This document shows, one piece after another, positions 10,211 through 23,400 of a stretch of 64,000 nucleotides of DNA. The position numbers were made by a program, and so were the translations under genes. The stretch spans positions 844,732 through 908,731 of the forward strand of contig NC_133498.1 in assembly GCF_025370935.1 (NCBI RefSeq), given 5' to 3'. Position 1 is the first letter of the stretch; every line of letters begins with the position of its first letter. The notes beneath the pieces were generated by a model. That model was not told the DNA's origin. It did no database searches and saw only the letters and a list, made by a program, of their open reading frames with translations. The DNA is from Choristoneura fumiferana (Eukaryota > Arthropoda > Insecta > Lepidoptera > Tortricidae).

Positions 10211-11459
10211 CAATGTATATGTATGCCGTGCATAGTCCGGGGTTGCAATAACGAGCGTATAGGTGCTAGTATATATATCAATACATGCCCATATCTACTT
10301 CTATCGGATATTCTGAAACAAGTAAAATATCAAGTGGACATGAAACCTGGAATGCGTTGACCACGTAGGTACTTTTTTTTTCAGTTACGTAATCAACTAA
10401 ACCCAATTTGCTTGGCAAATGCAGCTGTGGTCATGATTTTAGCTCTCTCGTTTATCTTAGTGAGGCTGAGTGATTGCCTGATGAAGCTTCGAATCCTCTC
10501 ATCCATGAGTTGCATCTGATAAATTAAGACAAGATGGCGTCTCTCGTAAAATTAAGACGCAGTTACGCGCAGAATGTTGGCAACGTCGCCCCGCACTCTT
10601 GGTAATTGTGAGCAGTCACTTGTTCGATAAGAAATTTCAAGGCTATACGTTTCGTACCATCCGTTTGTAACAATGGATAAATTTAATGTAGCCTTTAATT
10701 AGAGCTATTTTGCGATTGTAATTCAATTAATTACGATGTTTCAATATCACATCAATTGATGATTCCTTTGATATTTTGAGGCTTATTATCTCGTCCCCAT
10801 GATACGATGCCCGAGTGTCTGTGTATGTGTGCGTATTTATTACCTCACCAACACAGATGCAGTAATATTGTCCTAGTCCGTGCGGTACACAACACAACAC
10901 ATATATGTATAATATGTATGTGTAGGGCATACAGCCGTACAATAACAAGGTTTACGTCATTTTTCTATACGCGCCTCACCTCAACCAGTTAAAATTGAAT
11001 ATTCATGGTGCTTAGAGGTTTTATTGGGTACATGATTGTTTTGACCAGCACATCTTAAGATTTTTAAGCACGTGTTGATATCATTTCGTCTTTTTCTATT
11101 CTTTAGTTTTTTTTTAGCTATCTATGGGCCACTGCAAGTCTTACTGTTCAAGGACTAGACACTTTTTATGAGTTGGATTCGGCCACTGGGTTTATGTTAG
11201 TTTTATTTAGCTCTTGGTTGGCGACGCTTAAGTAATACTTCTCTATTATGACTGCGTTTGTTTTGTATCTGAATTCTATAATTGTCTTTAATTTGCAAGC
11301 TCCTTACTTACGAACGCTTGGCTTAAAACATAAATATTTTGACTGAAAATCTTACCCTGTCTTTCTTTAATTCAATTCTGCTCGATTGAACTGAAGTTCT
11401 TAGTACTTCAAAGTCATTTTATTTTTAGTAGGACATTTGATGCTTTTGTAAGATTCAAT
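10211..11459. other. Intron sequence without recognised features
   Basis: AT-rich, with short CA/TG-rich runs near 10890-10925. No exon, tRNA or clear transposon was recognised. Confidence 0.4.
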
Positions 11460-12030
11460 ATTAAAATACTGGCCAAGTGCGAGTCTGACGCACACACCGA
11501 ATGCCAGTTACATATGTGCTGTGTATTTCACCGCAAAATTGACCTGGTTGTATAATAGGCAAAATGAGAAATTTCAAAGAAAACTTCTGATTCATCAAAA
11601 TATTTGTATTTGTTTGTAAATACGAAATACTACACATTATCACCAAATTTTAAGTTTATACTAGGTCAATAAGAATTTAAAAAAAACTTCCGTACAAAAT
11701 TTTGTGTGAAATAAGTTTTGTTAAAAATGACATTTTTAATACAAGCTTTTTGTTGACTGTATTTTCATTGTCATCCAAGTAACATTTCCGTACCAAATTT
11801 CAAGTCGATGCCACTAACCGTTGAGGAGTTCCGTTCTGCGAAGACGATCCTGGCCGGTCTACCAGGATTTCACTACCAAATTATTGTATTGTCACCAGAT
11901 TTACATAAGTATGCCAAACTTCAAGTCAATCGGACCCTGTGATCGGACCACTGGAAGTGGGTCAAATTTAGCTTCCAAGATTTGACCCAAGCAAACAAAT
12001 AAATAAACAGGGCAAGTTAAAGAAAAGCTT
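11460..12030 (+). repeat. Dispersed AAGCTT-ended transposon family
   Basis: It starts near GGCCAAGTGCGAGTCTGACG and contains ACAAGCTTTTTGTTGACTGT and a block close to GGTCAATCGGACCACTGG, ending at AGAAAAGCTTGTAAAAAT. Related pieces are at 27000-27310, 30735-30870, 36770-37060, 50575-50870 (-), 58690-58945 (-) and 61490-61680 (-). Confidence 0.5.
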
Positions 12031-14160
12031 GTAAAAATTCTGTTTGCTTCTCATTTTTTTGTTTTCTAATATTTTTGTAAACAAAATATGCAATTTTTAC
12101 TTGCTTGATGAGATGCTTAATTTGCACTCCACTCGATAGGGCAAGTCAAACTTTTAGAACCCCCTGAAAAACATATATTTTTTTGTGGCTTTGGGTTGAA
12201 CCATAATGATGCTTATACTGTAAAAATGTGAAACTGTAGTTCCAACCGTTTGACTGTAAAACCTGTGTGACGGACGGACAGAAACGTGAGTGACAGCAAA
12301 ACACTTTGATTCTGATAATGTTTGCAACAAAGATAATATGCTATCGAAATGAAAGTAACAGATGTTATCAACGAAGTGTGTGACACAATAACTGTTGAAT
12401 AATCTTACGTAGTGCTTTTATTAGATAATTTAGAGTTTTTTTGACTAGCTTAAAACAAAAAAAAAAGTTGATACAATTCACACTACTCGTGTTTTGAGAT
12501 CGAAAGAACTGAATTGGTGTTGCATTGACTGATTATGTAAGTGAATCAGTTTTCAAAACTGACACCACACGGATATTATAGCATCTTTCGTTGCATTTCT
12601 TGTCTCATATTTAAGTAGGGTTCTTCTGTTTACTCTATTTCAAAAAGTTGGAAATTCGTTTTCATTCTTTTCTTCAACCAAGTACCAAGAGCACTTTTGA
12701 AATTAGTCCTTCGTAACTGCAATGGGATGATATTGATTAAAATTGAACTAATTGTACATACAATAGGTAATGCAAGTCAAATTTGTCATTAAAATCTATA
12801 TGTATGAGAGTGACTTATTGAATAATAAATAAACAATCTCTCGGGATAATGTTGCTTTATCTAGGTAGATCTGATGATTATTAATTATTAGTGGCATGAC
12901 CATTGGACATTACAACTCTTATTTCATTACATATATGTATTGTATTTAGATTTTGGCAGGTATTTTATGATAATGCTTAACAGCTGGTAGTATCGTTTGT
13001 GAAACAGTAAGAAGAGAAAACAACATTCAAGAGCTTGCAGAAAAACTTCCTACCTACGTCAAAAGTTTTGCGTGCTACATATTGTTCTTAAAAGTTTATT
13101 TGGGATAATAGAAACCGTTTTGATATGAATTATTTTTAACTAGCAGCTTGAACTGTATATTTTTTTGTAATGCGTCGTGGAATATTTTTACCTACTAAAT
13201 TTTGAATAGTTTTTTTTTTTTGCTACTTATTGACCATGGCACAGTTTGTAAAGTACTTGACTAGAAACTAAACACTACTAGTATTTCCATTAATATAAAA
13301 ACAGACTAATTATTATCTTTATCTGAGATAAATTATTTTCTTAAAGTAACAAATGTAATGATATTGTCCAGTTCGTTTATGTTATTTTGAAGACCATTAT
13401 CTTGGTAAAAACAAGCCGTACTTTGCAATATTTTAATTTCTATAAAGAAGTCTAGCTCTAGACATAGACCGTGTATTAATCAATTAATTTTTATTTACTA
13501 CTTTTGTTATTTTAGAAAAACATATACACAAGTTTGCTTTTCTCTGCAATAACTCTCACAGTATTCAAGATGTCTATTGCAGTAAAATTCTTATAAGTAT
13601 AAATCTTGTTTGTACCTATTATCTAGAATTGTAAATTTGATCTATTTATTTCACACTTGCTACCATTTTCGCACAGTAGTTAGTTGATCAAATAAAATAT
13701 TAAAGGTAACACATTGTTCATTTATTTAGCTTATCCCCTACCCATAGATACGTCTCAGGTGTACGCAAACTACTTTATCTGTAAAAGAGTAATTATGTAT
13801 AAACATAATTATAATCTCTATTCATGTGTTGGGTAATTGACTCAGTTAATTAACCTGTGTGTTAGCTAGTTAATCTACAAACACGGGTCCGTGCCCATTT
13901 TTTAATTAACTTAATGCCTGTTTTAGGAAACATGTTATTTTTTAACTCTATACATAACATACCTACTATAATTTGGAGTCCTTCGCGATGTTGCTATATT
14001 CTTGTCCCCCTCGCCACACCTATCTGTTGTCAAGGCAACCGAACCCTCTGCAATGAAACCTAACAGAATACCTAATTCTCAAGATTCAATATGAAAAAAA
14101 AAAACTGTTTATAAAAACTGATATGGAGTTTTGAGTCGTTAAAAAAGAAATACTTTTGGC
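12031..14160. other. AT-rich intron without recognised features
   Basis: About 2.1 kb with short poly-T/A runs. No exon, RNA gene or defined repeat could be supported. Confidence 0.4.
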
Positions 14161-14181
14161 GGGAAAACACTGCGCCCGGCC

Positions 14182-14758
14182 GTGCTCTCGATCGCAAGAA
14201 ACTGTTGTATAATTTTAGAGAAAGGAGATTTGTTTTGGTCCAACACCTTCGTGGAGGTTCTTCGGTCGTGGCATTTCATATCGCGGCACGTCCGTTTCGC
14301 TTGCTATTATTTGTTGGCGACGTTGCCGCTTCGTGCTGGAGCTCCGGGCTCGATTATTCGGTCAGGTCCGAAGCGAAGGCGCTGCGAGCAGTGCAGTCAG
14401 TCGGCCGCGCAGCTTGGTGCGCGACGTTCGTCAGCGGAGGGCTCCGCTCGCGTCCCTCCTGTCCTAGGTTGGCGCACAGCCCTGAGTGTAAGAGAGATAG
14501 TAGACTGTTGAGAGAGCGAGAGCTACAAGACAGGGACGGCGCTATGGCAGTGTCGCAACCTCGCCCACCTGACCGTGTTGACGCCGCGCTCGAAAAAGTT
14601 GCGCCGTTGCGCTATTTGGAGGCGCACGAATATGCTCGCGAGCGTGTCTTGACGCGTTATTATCGGCACTACTTGTCTTACAACAGTTTTTTAAGTTACA
14701 AGAGGCTATTTCGACACACTATAGAAGAATTCGACGTAATATTGGACAAGATTGATCG
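14182..14758 (+). CDS. Candidate CpG-rich exon inside Sin3A intron 1 (nested gene or alternative first exon)
   Basis: A GC-rich island in AT-rich surroundings. From ATG 14544 the frame reads MAVSQPRPPDRVDAALEKVA, then LRYLEAHEYARERVLTRYYR and so on to EEFDVILDKID, and meets a consensus donor CG|GTATGT at 14758. The longer open frame upstream (from about 14205) looks like a translated 5' UTR. The protein is basic, aromatic and helix-rich, and the YKRLFRHTIEEFDVILDKI segment faintly resembles the N-terminal helix of harbinger-type transposases; that is too weak for a name. If spliced to the acceptor at 20309, the next codon after CGG is TGA, so it would act as an upstream ORF of about 72 codons in an alternative Sin3A leader. 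Real, nested or spurious are all possible. Confidence 0.35.
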
Positions 14759-16417
14759 GTATGTATGATTTGTAAACGATTTAGGACCTAATTCTGTGGC
14801 GCGCTTCCTTATCTCTACACAACCAGATAAATAGGCACTTAAATCTTATTGCTTCACTAAGTGTATGCTTTAATAGGCATAGGTTGACTTTTATATCCTT
14901 GGAATAACATTCGCATTGATGTTCAGCCGAGCTATGTAATTGTTGGTATTTAGTCGCCATTTTCTACATCGGTGACGAATACCACCGCGCCGTCCCCGTT
15001 TTCACTAGCCCACAGCAAACCGGACTTTACTGCTTTATTCTGAAAGATGATTATCCATAATCAACATCAGCTTATTCTTTAAAACGAGATCCACTCTGTA
15101 TGATTCACAGTGGAAATAATAATAACATTTTCTTTTCATTGCCTATGCGCTACAAAAGAAAAAAAAGACTTCCGGTATCGAGCGTAATTTTGAAACGCAA
15201 TTTAAATTTAGGCGGGAGAACGTTAAAGTGTTAACACAGTAAAGTTAAATTAAGTTTCTCTCTTTCGCGAAATCAATGTTCTGATCCCGTATGGTAAATT
15301 GTTGAGAATTATCTTTCTATCGCGTTTGTAATAAAACGCCTATGATAGCTATGTTGCATTTAGCAAAGTATTATCGATTTGTGTACGTTTTGTGCTATAA
15401 ATAAGTACGAGTTTGTAACGCTCTCCGATGTACCTACGGACCGGTTTCTGAACGAAACTTGTGTGGGTGCCACGACCGGAGCTCATACCATACCGTACTT
15501 TGAAATGAAATTCTGAATCCAAACTGGCTTGGGTTAAAAGTTGTGCATCGTAATTCGTCTTTGTCGGATTTCTTCAGTTGCGTAATTTGTTTATTATTAT
15601 AACGTTAACGTTAATGCCGTGAATTGAAGTGAAGCTGTATCTTTATTTGGAATACGCGACGCAGCGCAATACATCTGTCTCTAATTGAGTAAGTTTGTTA
15701 CAACGCACTGTTTATTTGTCCTTCATTTCACTATCCTAACTTGGTGAAACGAAGTAACATAGCCTTATTTAAACGCAACGTTACGCAACAATTTGCTTAA
15801 AAACAGGATTTTGATCGTGATTTGTATTTGAAATCAGGGCAAGGTCTTGAAAAAATCACCTTCACAGTTGTTATGAAGTGAATCGTTTGCTTTTCGTTAT
15901 CCACGTGTTAGTTTTCCGTAAAAAAACTTGTTTATTTAACTAAATTAGCATAACGCCGAAATTATAATTATTATGGCCACGCTACATACACCTTAATGTC
16001 AAACATAACCTATATCGGTATGACTCCATGCGATGCAAGATGCAATGTCAGTGCCGATAAAGTTACACATTTTAAAAAGTAAAACATTAACGTGAAAGGA
16101 TTATTGAAGAAAATTTTTTCGTTACAAAAATTCCAATCTTTTTTTTTAATCACATGCTGAGAACAGCTGCTATTCCACATAGTAAACTATAAGAATATCA
16201 GTTGCCATATTGGATTTAATTTTTACCGTTTGTTATTGAGTAAGTTGAATTTGGAATTTATAGTTTTCTTTTTCAGTCATTTTTAAATTCCTATACTTTG
16301 TAGAAGGGTGCCATTTGTATAAAATTCTGCTATACCATATGGCCAGTGTGATGCGATCTTTCTTTGGCTGAATATTTCTTTACCCAGGTTTTCCATTTTA
16401 CTGTTTCTTTTTTAACC
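14759..16417. other. AT-rich intron without recognised features
   Basis: No coding exon, tRNA or defined repeat was recognised on either strand. Confidence 0.4.
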
Positions 16418-16957
16418 TCCGACGCAAAAAGAGGGGTGTTATAAGTTTGACCGCTGTGTGTCTGTCTGTGGCACCGTAGCTCTTAAAGGGGTGGACTGAT
16501 TTTAATGCAGTTTTTTTATTTGAAAGCAGATTTTCTAGCGATGGTTCCAACTTTTTGTTGGTAAGGTTAGGTTATTGGGAGACTTCAATTAAAATTTAAT
16601 TAGAACTTGTTACTACTAACCTAAAAAGCAAAAAGATGGAAAACCCCCGACTTTGTCACTTTAAAGTTCAATATCTCACAAATAGCTGATCCGATTTTGA
16701 TGAAACATGTCTAAGATAAGAACCATCGCTAGAAAACCTGCTTTCAAATAAAAAAACCGCATTCAAATCGGTCCACCCGCTTAACCCTTTGACCGCCACG
16801 GTCGGTAAAACACAACAGCTGAAAAAAGTGCCATAGTGGCCATGTCGGCATTTCCAGAAAAATGGCGGTTAAAAGGTTAAGAGCTATGATGCCACAGACT
16901 GTGTCTACACAGCCGTCAAAATTATAACATCCCTCATTTTGCGTCGGGGGTTAAAAA
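16418..16957. mobile_element. TIR MITE carrying a nested piggyBac-type MITE
   Basis: The ends are inverted copies: TTTTTAACCTCCGACGCAAA on the left, and TTTGCGTCGGGGGTTAAAAA on the right. A related copy truncated on the left is at 23540-23782. The nested TTAA element at 16781-16880 interrupts it. Confidence 0.7.
16781..16880. mobile_element. piggyBac-type MITE (TTAA-flanked)
   Basis: TTAA plus CCCTTTGACCGCCA on the left and TGGCGGTTAAAAGG plus TTAA on the right. TTAA target duplication with CC-starting inverted repeats is the piggyBac signature. Relatives are at 43514-43664 and 62281-62483. Confidence 0.65.
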
Positions 16958-17389
16958 TGGACTGGTGTGATCCAAAATCTCAAAAATCTGTCTCATATTT
17001 TTGGATAGTGTTTCTATTAAATGTTTTGTAAAGATTCTTGATATGTCATTGGGCCCATGCTCATTGTCCTATACATCAGTGGCCGTTTCGTCACCTAACT
17101 AGTTTTAAATACTATGGATTATATGTATGTTAGTCTGTAAGGTATTTATTGTATGGTCCAAGTTGCCCGAAATAAATGGATTTATTATTATTATTACTAT
17201 TATTTTTCATCTCTTATTGATTGCGGAGTGTGGACTACTACTTTTAGCTGGCCGGGCGGTCTTTCAGTCGAGTGTAGACCTTTGGGTTATATTATAACAT
17301 ATGACACAGACTTAACTGAACTTAGTAGACTAATTAATACCCACCTTTCACAAGTGCAGTGGATTCCATCCGGACTCTGTTAACTTGCA

Positions 17390-17535
17390 ACAATTGTCTT
17401 CATAGAAATTGAAAATACAAACTGAAATACAGATGCACAGAAAACAGAAAAATAAGACCATCACTGGGAATCGAACCCAGGTCCTCGGTAATCCGTACCG
17501 CATGCTATACCGCTATGGTACTATTCAATGGAAAA
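17390..17535 (-). repeat. tRNA-derived SINE (family 3), minus strand
   Basis: On the minus strand the A-box region TAGCGGTATAGCATGCGG and a perfect B box GGTTCGATTCC are present, followed by a tail ending in AATTTC-rich sequence. An opposite-strand relative lies at 18105-18240. Confidence 0.6.
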
Positions 17536-18104
17536 AATCAATTGTGTAAACAAATGTGGTGACTGACATTGACACTTGACTGACGACTGGCTGACTGACT
17601 GACTGACGTTGGCTCTAGTGATGTGAAAGCTCTTTAAGATACTTCAATCAGCAGTAAATAATTATTTTGAATTTACTCATATTTCATTATTTAATGTTTT
17701 CCCTAAGTTTAATTTTTAAAAATGGCGAATCACGTATTCTCTTAGTCCTGTTCAAGAGTCATTCACAATGTTTCCATGTCCCTTTTAACTTAAAATGTTT
17801 AATAGCATTTTCACGAAGTTTTAGAATTAGGTATATCTTCAAATATATATACCTAACGTTTTTTCCATACAAACTTACACTCCCCTTTATACCCTTAAAG
17901 GGTAGAATTTTTAAAATGGTGAAACATGTATATCCACTTATATTTTTGACGTATATTTTCCCAAGGTTTATGATGGAGTATTTTAGAATTGAAAGGGTCA
18001 GTTAAAATATGGATTAATTTAGAATTTTTGCTGCTTAAGTAGCGTAGTAGAAAAAGGCAACCTGAGATATGTGTGCATAGGAGAAATTTGTATCTTGACT
18101 CCTG

Positions 18105-18240
18105 TCCAACGGTGGTGTAGGGGTTATAGTACGCAGTACGGATTGCTGAGGACCTAGGTTCGATTCCAGCGCTGGTCTCTTTTTCTGGTTTTTCTGTGCA
18201 TCCATGTCTCAGTTTGTATTTTCGATATAATTTAGAAGAG
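18105..18240 (+). repeat. tRNA-derived SINE (family 3), plus strand
   Basis: The A-box-like GGTGGTGTAGGGGTTATAG and the B box GGTTCGATTCC are followed by CTCAGTTTGTATTTTCGAT. It is inverted relative to 17390-17535, so the pair could form a hairpin in the pre-mRNA. Confidence 0.6.
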
Positions 18241-18399
18241 GCATTTTTTAAATTTACATAAGACAGGGAAATGAGAGTAGACACAGGGAAGTGATTCAAA
18301 ATGATTGTTTGGTCCAACAATGGACTCCACAGTAATATGATAAGTACTAGTAAATAAAAATCTACATAATTTCTACTATAATACTCTTTTATCGTCCAA

Positions 18400-18854
18400 C
18401 TAGTGTTTACCCACGGCTTCGCACACGTAAATCATTAGGTCCAACAGCTGAAATACCGGGATTTTTAAAAATTGCCGTGGGAATTCCCGAAAATTAAACC
18501 GTTGTTTTCATTGACATTACATTAAAAACAATCATGGTAAAATTTCATGACTCTAAGCCCAGCGGTTATTAGTTCGAAATTTTATCCCTATCTCGTGGGA
18601 ATATCGAAATAAAAAGTAGGCTATGTTTATTCCAGATGTCAAACTATCTATATACCAATTTTCATGACAAAGCTGAGCGGTTGTTATTTCAAGATTTTAT
18701 CCTATCCCATGGGAATATCGGATAAAAAGTATCCTATGTTATCTAACTTTTCGCCAAATTTCATCCAAATCCGTCCAGCCGTTTCAGCGTGAAGAAGTAA
18801 CGAACATATTCACTCACTTACTCACAAACTTTCACATTTATAATATTAGTAGGA
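18400..18854 (-). mobile_element. Lep1-like Helitron, minus orientation
   Basis: On the plus strand it begins CTAGTGTTTACCCACGGCTT (reverse of the 3' end) and finishes TTTATAATATTAGTAGGA (reverse of the 5' end). Extra AGGATTAGTAGGATAG repeats trail the 5' terminus. Confidence 0.65.
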
Positions 18855-19892
18855 TTAGTAGGATAGTAGGATAGGATTAGAAACCTTTATAAACCTTCAT
18901 TAAATAGTGTAACTAACACAAATAATTAATATCTACGAATAAATTAATTTGCAGAGCCAGCCATAATTATCGGTAGGTAAGGTTGGTTCAGTCAAATAAT
19001 TAATTTTGTTGGTACAGCACTAAATTTCCAGAGACTAGACCGACCATAGACCAACTTCGGTGAGAAAAAATTATCATGTCAATTTGACAAATATAACGGA
19101 TTTTCGTCTTCCATTTAATTCTATAAAATAAACATATTTACACGATTATTAATGATAAAATGATTGTTAAAAACAGTGCTGAGCTCATTGAGATGTTAAT
19201 ATGATCGGGATTGGCGTTCAAATGTAAGTAACTACGGAGTAATCGTGAAAAAATGCTTTGTTTACACAATTGATTTTTTCCATTGAATAGTATACCACTG
19301 ATGGTGATTGTCTTCATAGAATTTTGACGAGAGTATATCCATGTAGGCCATGTAGCCAATCAATGCAAGATAAACTGAGTGTGTTGAGACCACTTTGCTT
19401 CTGGTGGAAATCATGGGCATATCAAAAGATAGGCGTCTTGGCTAAGAACTTGTAAGCTTATTGAGACACAAATATTATGTAATTAACTGTAAGTAAATTA
19501 ATCATTTATTTCTATATGAAATGACATTAGTTTATCTGTAGTTTTTCCAAGTTTCATACACATATAACTTTAAGCTGTAAGTAACATCTTAGGTACATAA
19601 CTCCCAAACAAGTTGAAAGTTGTAATATTTCTTTGGCCAAATGTTTAAGTTTAAATTTGTTGATTGTGAATAGAGGTCATATTTTACAGTTAAATAAAGG
19701 GCAAGGTAAAAACCTTTAATCTGTAAGGGCCAGTACAGATGAACTGCATTCCAACATACATACAACATAACTGCGGACTGCCCATACATTTGTCATTGCA
19801 GTTCCATAGCAGCCGGCACAACTGCACGCTGACTGCGACAATGATGTATGAGCAGTTGACAGTTGGAATGCAGGCCATCTACTGTCCCTAAT

Positions 19893-20013
19893 ATCCCCTT
19901 TTTCTCGTTGCTTACCTGTGATAGGTATGACAGCTGCGTACGAGGGGTAAATTACGTTTAGCATTGGAAGCGCCAAACGCTGCCATAGGTTCTGGCGTGC
20001 CGAAAATGTTAAT
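19893..20013. repeat. Short copy of a sequence shared with the large duplication
   Basis: About 120 bp containing GACAGCTGCGTACGAGGGGT and GGAAGCGCCAAACGCTGCCA, nearly identical to 25870-25990 and also present, interrupted, at 33720-33778 plus 35690-35750. It is a third dispersed copy outside the segmental duplication. Confidence 0.6.
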
Positions 20014-20309
20014 ACATCTCTTAGTTTAGTACCAAGGGTGGATCCGGGGGGGAGGTAGGCAAGGGGGATCATCACCTCCCTCTGAGCCCTGGGCTGGTGC
20101 TCGAAATTCATAGATTTTAATAAAATTAAGTATCTTTCTGTGACAAAAGAGAAAATGTCAATTTACAATAATTAAGTATCAATGTTTGCAATGCAACAAA
20201 TGTGTTCATGCAGCTACTCCACCGTTTCGAACTCAACCAGAGTTCATCATCATAGCAATACAAATGTACCCAGCTGCCAGATGTATTAACGAGAACTGTT
20301 AACGTTCCA

Positions 20310-20410
20310 GGTGATCGTGTGATGGCCGGCTGATCAGCCATGATGAAGCGAACAGGCGTGCCCCGGCTCGCCCCGGACGAGCCAGCGCCGTTGCCCCAAT
20401 CACCTGCTCA
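20310..20410 (+). CDS. Sin3A: Sin3A start exon (5' UTR 20310-20338, coding 20339-20410)
   Basis: The acceptor is CGTTCCAG. Coding MMKRTGVPRLAPDEPAPLPQ then SPAQ, with donor CAG|GTAACA in phase 0. MKR starts are typical of Sin3A. A three-codon upstream ORF (ATG 20321, TGA 20330-20332) sits in the same frame and ends six bases before the start, which rules out an upstream extension of the protein. Confidence 0.85.
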
Positions 20411-23400
20411 GGTAACACTCAATACTATCATAATGAAACATTAAAATTTTCAAATACTATTACTGATCAAAGTGATCAAAAAGATAAACTGTGTTTTGTT
20501 TTTGTTGACTACCTAAACTATGCTTGTTGTGATTTTGTATTATATTGTATTGTAAAACTCTTTATTGTACATAAAAACACATGAAAATAACAGAACACAG
20601 GATAATAAGATGTACAAAGGCGAACTTATCCCTTAACAGGATCTCTTCCAGTTAACCTTTGAACGATTGACAGGATAGGTATCAGACACACGAGTAGACA
20701 CTACAAGTACAATGAAAAGTTAATAGAATCGAAATTTAAATTAACTCAAAATTCCATTTAATTTATAATTTATTTTTATTTTTTACAGATAAGAAATATT
20801 TAAAAATAAATTCAAATCCAAGGTCAAAAATTCAAAAATTTTGTTATTATTACTACATAAATTATCACTTATCAGGCAGGAAGTTGAAAGCAGGTATTCT
20901 TTGTACTGTCCTAAACTGTACATGCATGACCCAGGGTGGAACCTTTGTACTCTCATACTTCTGTCAAGGAAATCATAGTGAAATTGATTATTAAAAGGTT
21001 GATACTGTATGATTGTGTATCATACAGAATGATTCAATTTGTTCGACCATACTGTTAATACAATACAATACAAATATTCTTTATAGATCACCAAAAGCAG
21101 TACAGAGACATTACAAAAATAGAAAAAAATCTAGTAGACATAGGCGGTCTTATCGCTAAAAAGCGATCTCTTCCAGACAACCAATTTCTGAGAAATTAAT
21201 AAATATGAACAGACTAATATAGGTGGCAGAGATAACAGTCAGGAGAAACGTAGAATTAATAGACAATAAATATTAAAAACAATACAAAAATATAATATAA
21301 ATATAATAAAAATTAATGTATGTTAGCCTAGCTTAGCTAGTATTTCAAAAGTAATATTACTGATCAAACAGATACAAAAATCAAATCAAAAGCTTATTAT
21401 AAAATTAATGCTAATATCATGGACAAGGATGTTTAGAAATAATTCCGATCTGCATTGGCAGTCTATCACTTGAAATAGTGAATCTACTGTGTTAAATGAC
21501 TGTGGTGTAAGTTATTATATTAAATAATATCATAGAGCTAAATCTATTTAAAAATACATACCTTGTTGAGTTTCTTGCTGGATTCTTCTCAACAGACGTT
21601 TTTCCTTTTTACATCCATAAATGCTTGTTATAGCCTAAATTAAATAAAGATACTTCGGCTTTAAACACTCAAAAGAAAACTGTCCGAGTTTTATCACTAA
21701 AAGTAAAATAATAATGTTTCATTAAAAATATAATTTCTCAAGTTTTTTTGCTGACTGTACTTGTGTATACCAAAAGACTGCCGGATGTGGTTCTACTTAG
21801 TTCAAATTGCAGGATTTAACTACATATTTATGTGGCACTGTCCACCTGTCTGTCACAGGGCTGTATCTCAAGAATCGTAATGGATAGACATTTGGAATTT
21901 ATACCTAATGTGTACTATTGCTGCTACAACATAAAAAAGGGGATTCCCTTCTAACCAATTAAAAATGACTACAATGTGTAGGTACTTTTTGAGGAAGGTC
22001 GCATTTCGGAAAGTGTTTTATAGTCAAACAAAGGGATTTAACGGCAGTCGAAAGCAGCCAACAAAAAGGACCCACTTGCACTGCATGGAGTATCTGTTGA
22101 TTTGGAATTTATAAAAAAAAGGCTTGGGCTGTAAGTATGAAAAAGAACAATAGTTTTTTCACGCTTGCTCCGTGCCATTCTTTATGACAGTACAGTTCAT
22201 TGACAGGTGCATTGATCCCTTATTTATTACGTTTGCAATTACTAACGTAGTGAGTAATGTTTTGCCATCGTATTTTATCGAAAAAAATATTATTCATAGG
22301 TAGTGCCACGAGAGTTGAAGTGAATGATCACACACACAGCTACAAAAACTGATTCAACCGATTGCATAAAAGGAGAATGATTGAGTGAATGTCAAAATCC
22401 CGCTGCCATTACGCGGCATGTTCTTGTGTGCTTGACCTCAACTCTGGTGGCACTACCTATAACTTGCTTTTCCAACTAGCTTAAAGTCTACTGAAACGTT
22501 TTGATGGAATTAGACAATTTTGAAATGTTTTTTCTAATAGAAAGTAACTCAAGGAACTTGTTAAGAGTTTTTTCATTTCTGAGCAGCTCATTTGGACCAA
22601 ATCTCGTCAATCTCCTTTATATAGAACTAGTGTTTACCCATGGCTTCGCACACGTAAATCATTAGATCCAGCAGCTGAATTGAAAGTCTGGGATTTTTAA
22701 AAATTCCCGTGGGATAGCCTGAAAATTGAAACGTGATGTTACATCAAAAACTATACCAAATTTTATCCAAATCCGTTCGGCCGTTTCAGCGTGAAGGAGT
22801 AACAAACATACTCACGAACTTTCGCATTTATAATATTAATAGGATAGCCCAATCACAGTTCTATGTCCGCTATGAATTATGTCTAGTGTTATTATTATTA
22901 CTATGGATGCCAATCACAGTTCTATGTCCGCTATGAATTATGTCTAGTGTTATTATTATTACTATGGATCGTTAAAATATCAAGTGGTTCTAACATACGT
23001 AACATTATGTGACCAGTATGATATAGTTCTACAATCTCGGGCAGGTGTCATTGCACCCTGATTGTATGCCAAACCAGTTTGTGAAACTGGAGGTGTTTTG
23101 GTTCGATTCCAAGATAGCTGGAAGGTCATGTTTTGCTAGTTATTGACAATGTATGGCCAATGTTACGTCTGTGTTATTTTGTTTAAAATAAATAAATATC
23201 ATGGGACAATTTACACCAATTTACCTAGTCCCAAAGTAAGCTTAGCAAAGCTTGTGTTATGGGTACTAAGCAACGGATAAATATAATTATATAGATAGAT
23301 ACATACTTAAATACATATTAAACACCCAAGACCCGAGAACAAACATTCGTATTTTTCATACATATCTGCCCCGACACGGAAATCGAACCCGGGACCTCAA

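Noticed and set aside
14544..14758. Calling the candidate exon a harbinger transposase-derived gene
   Set aside because: Only one helix-like segment is reminiscent; no catalytic motif or downstream exon was found.
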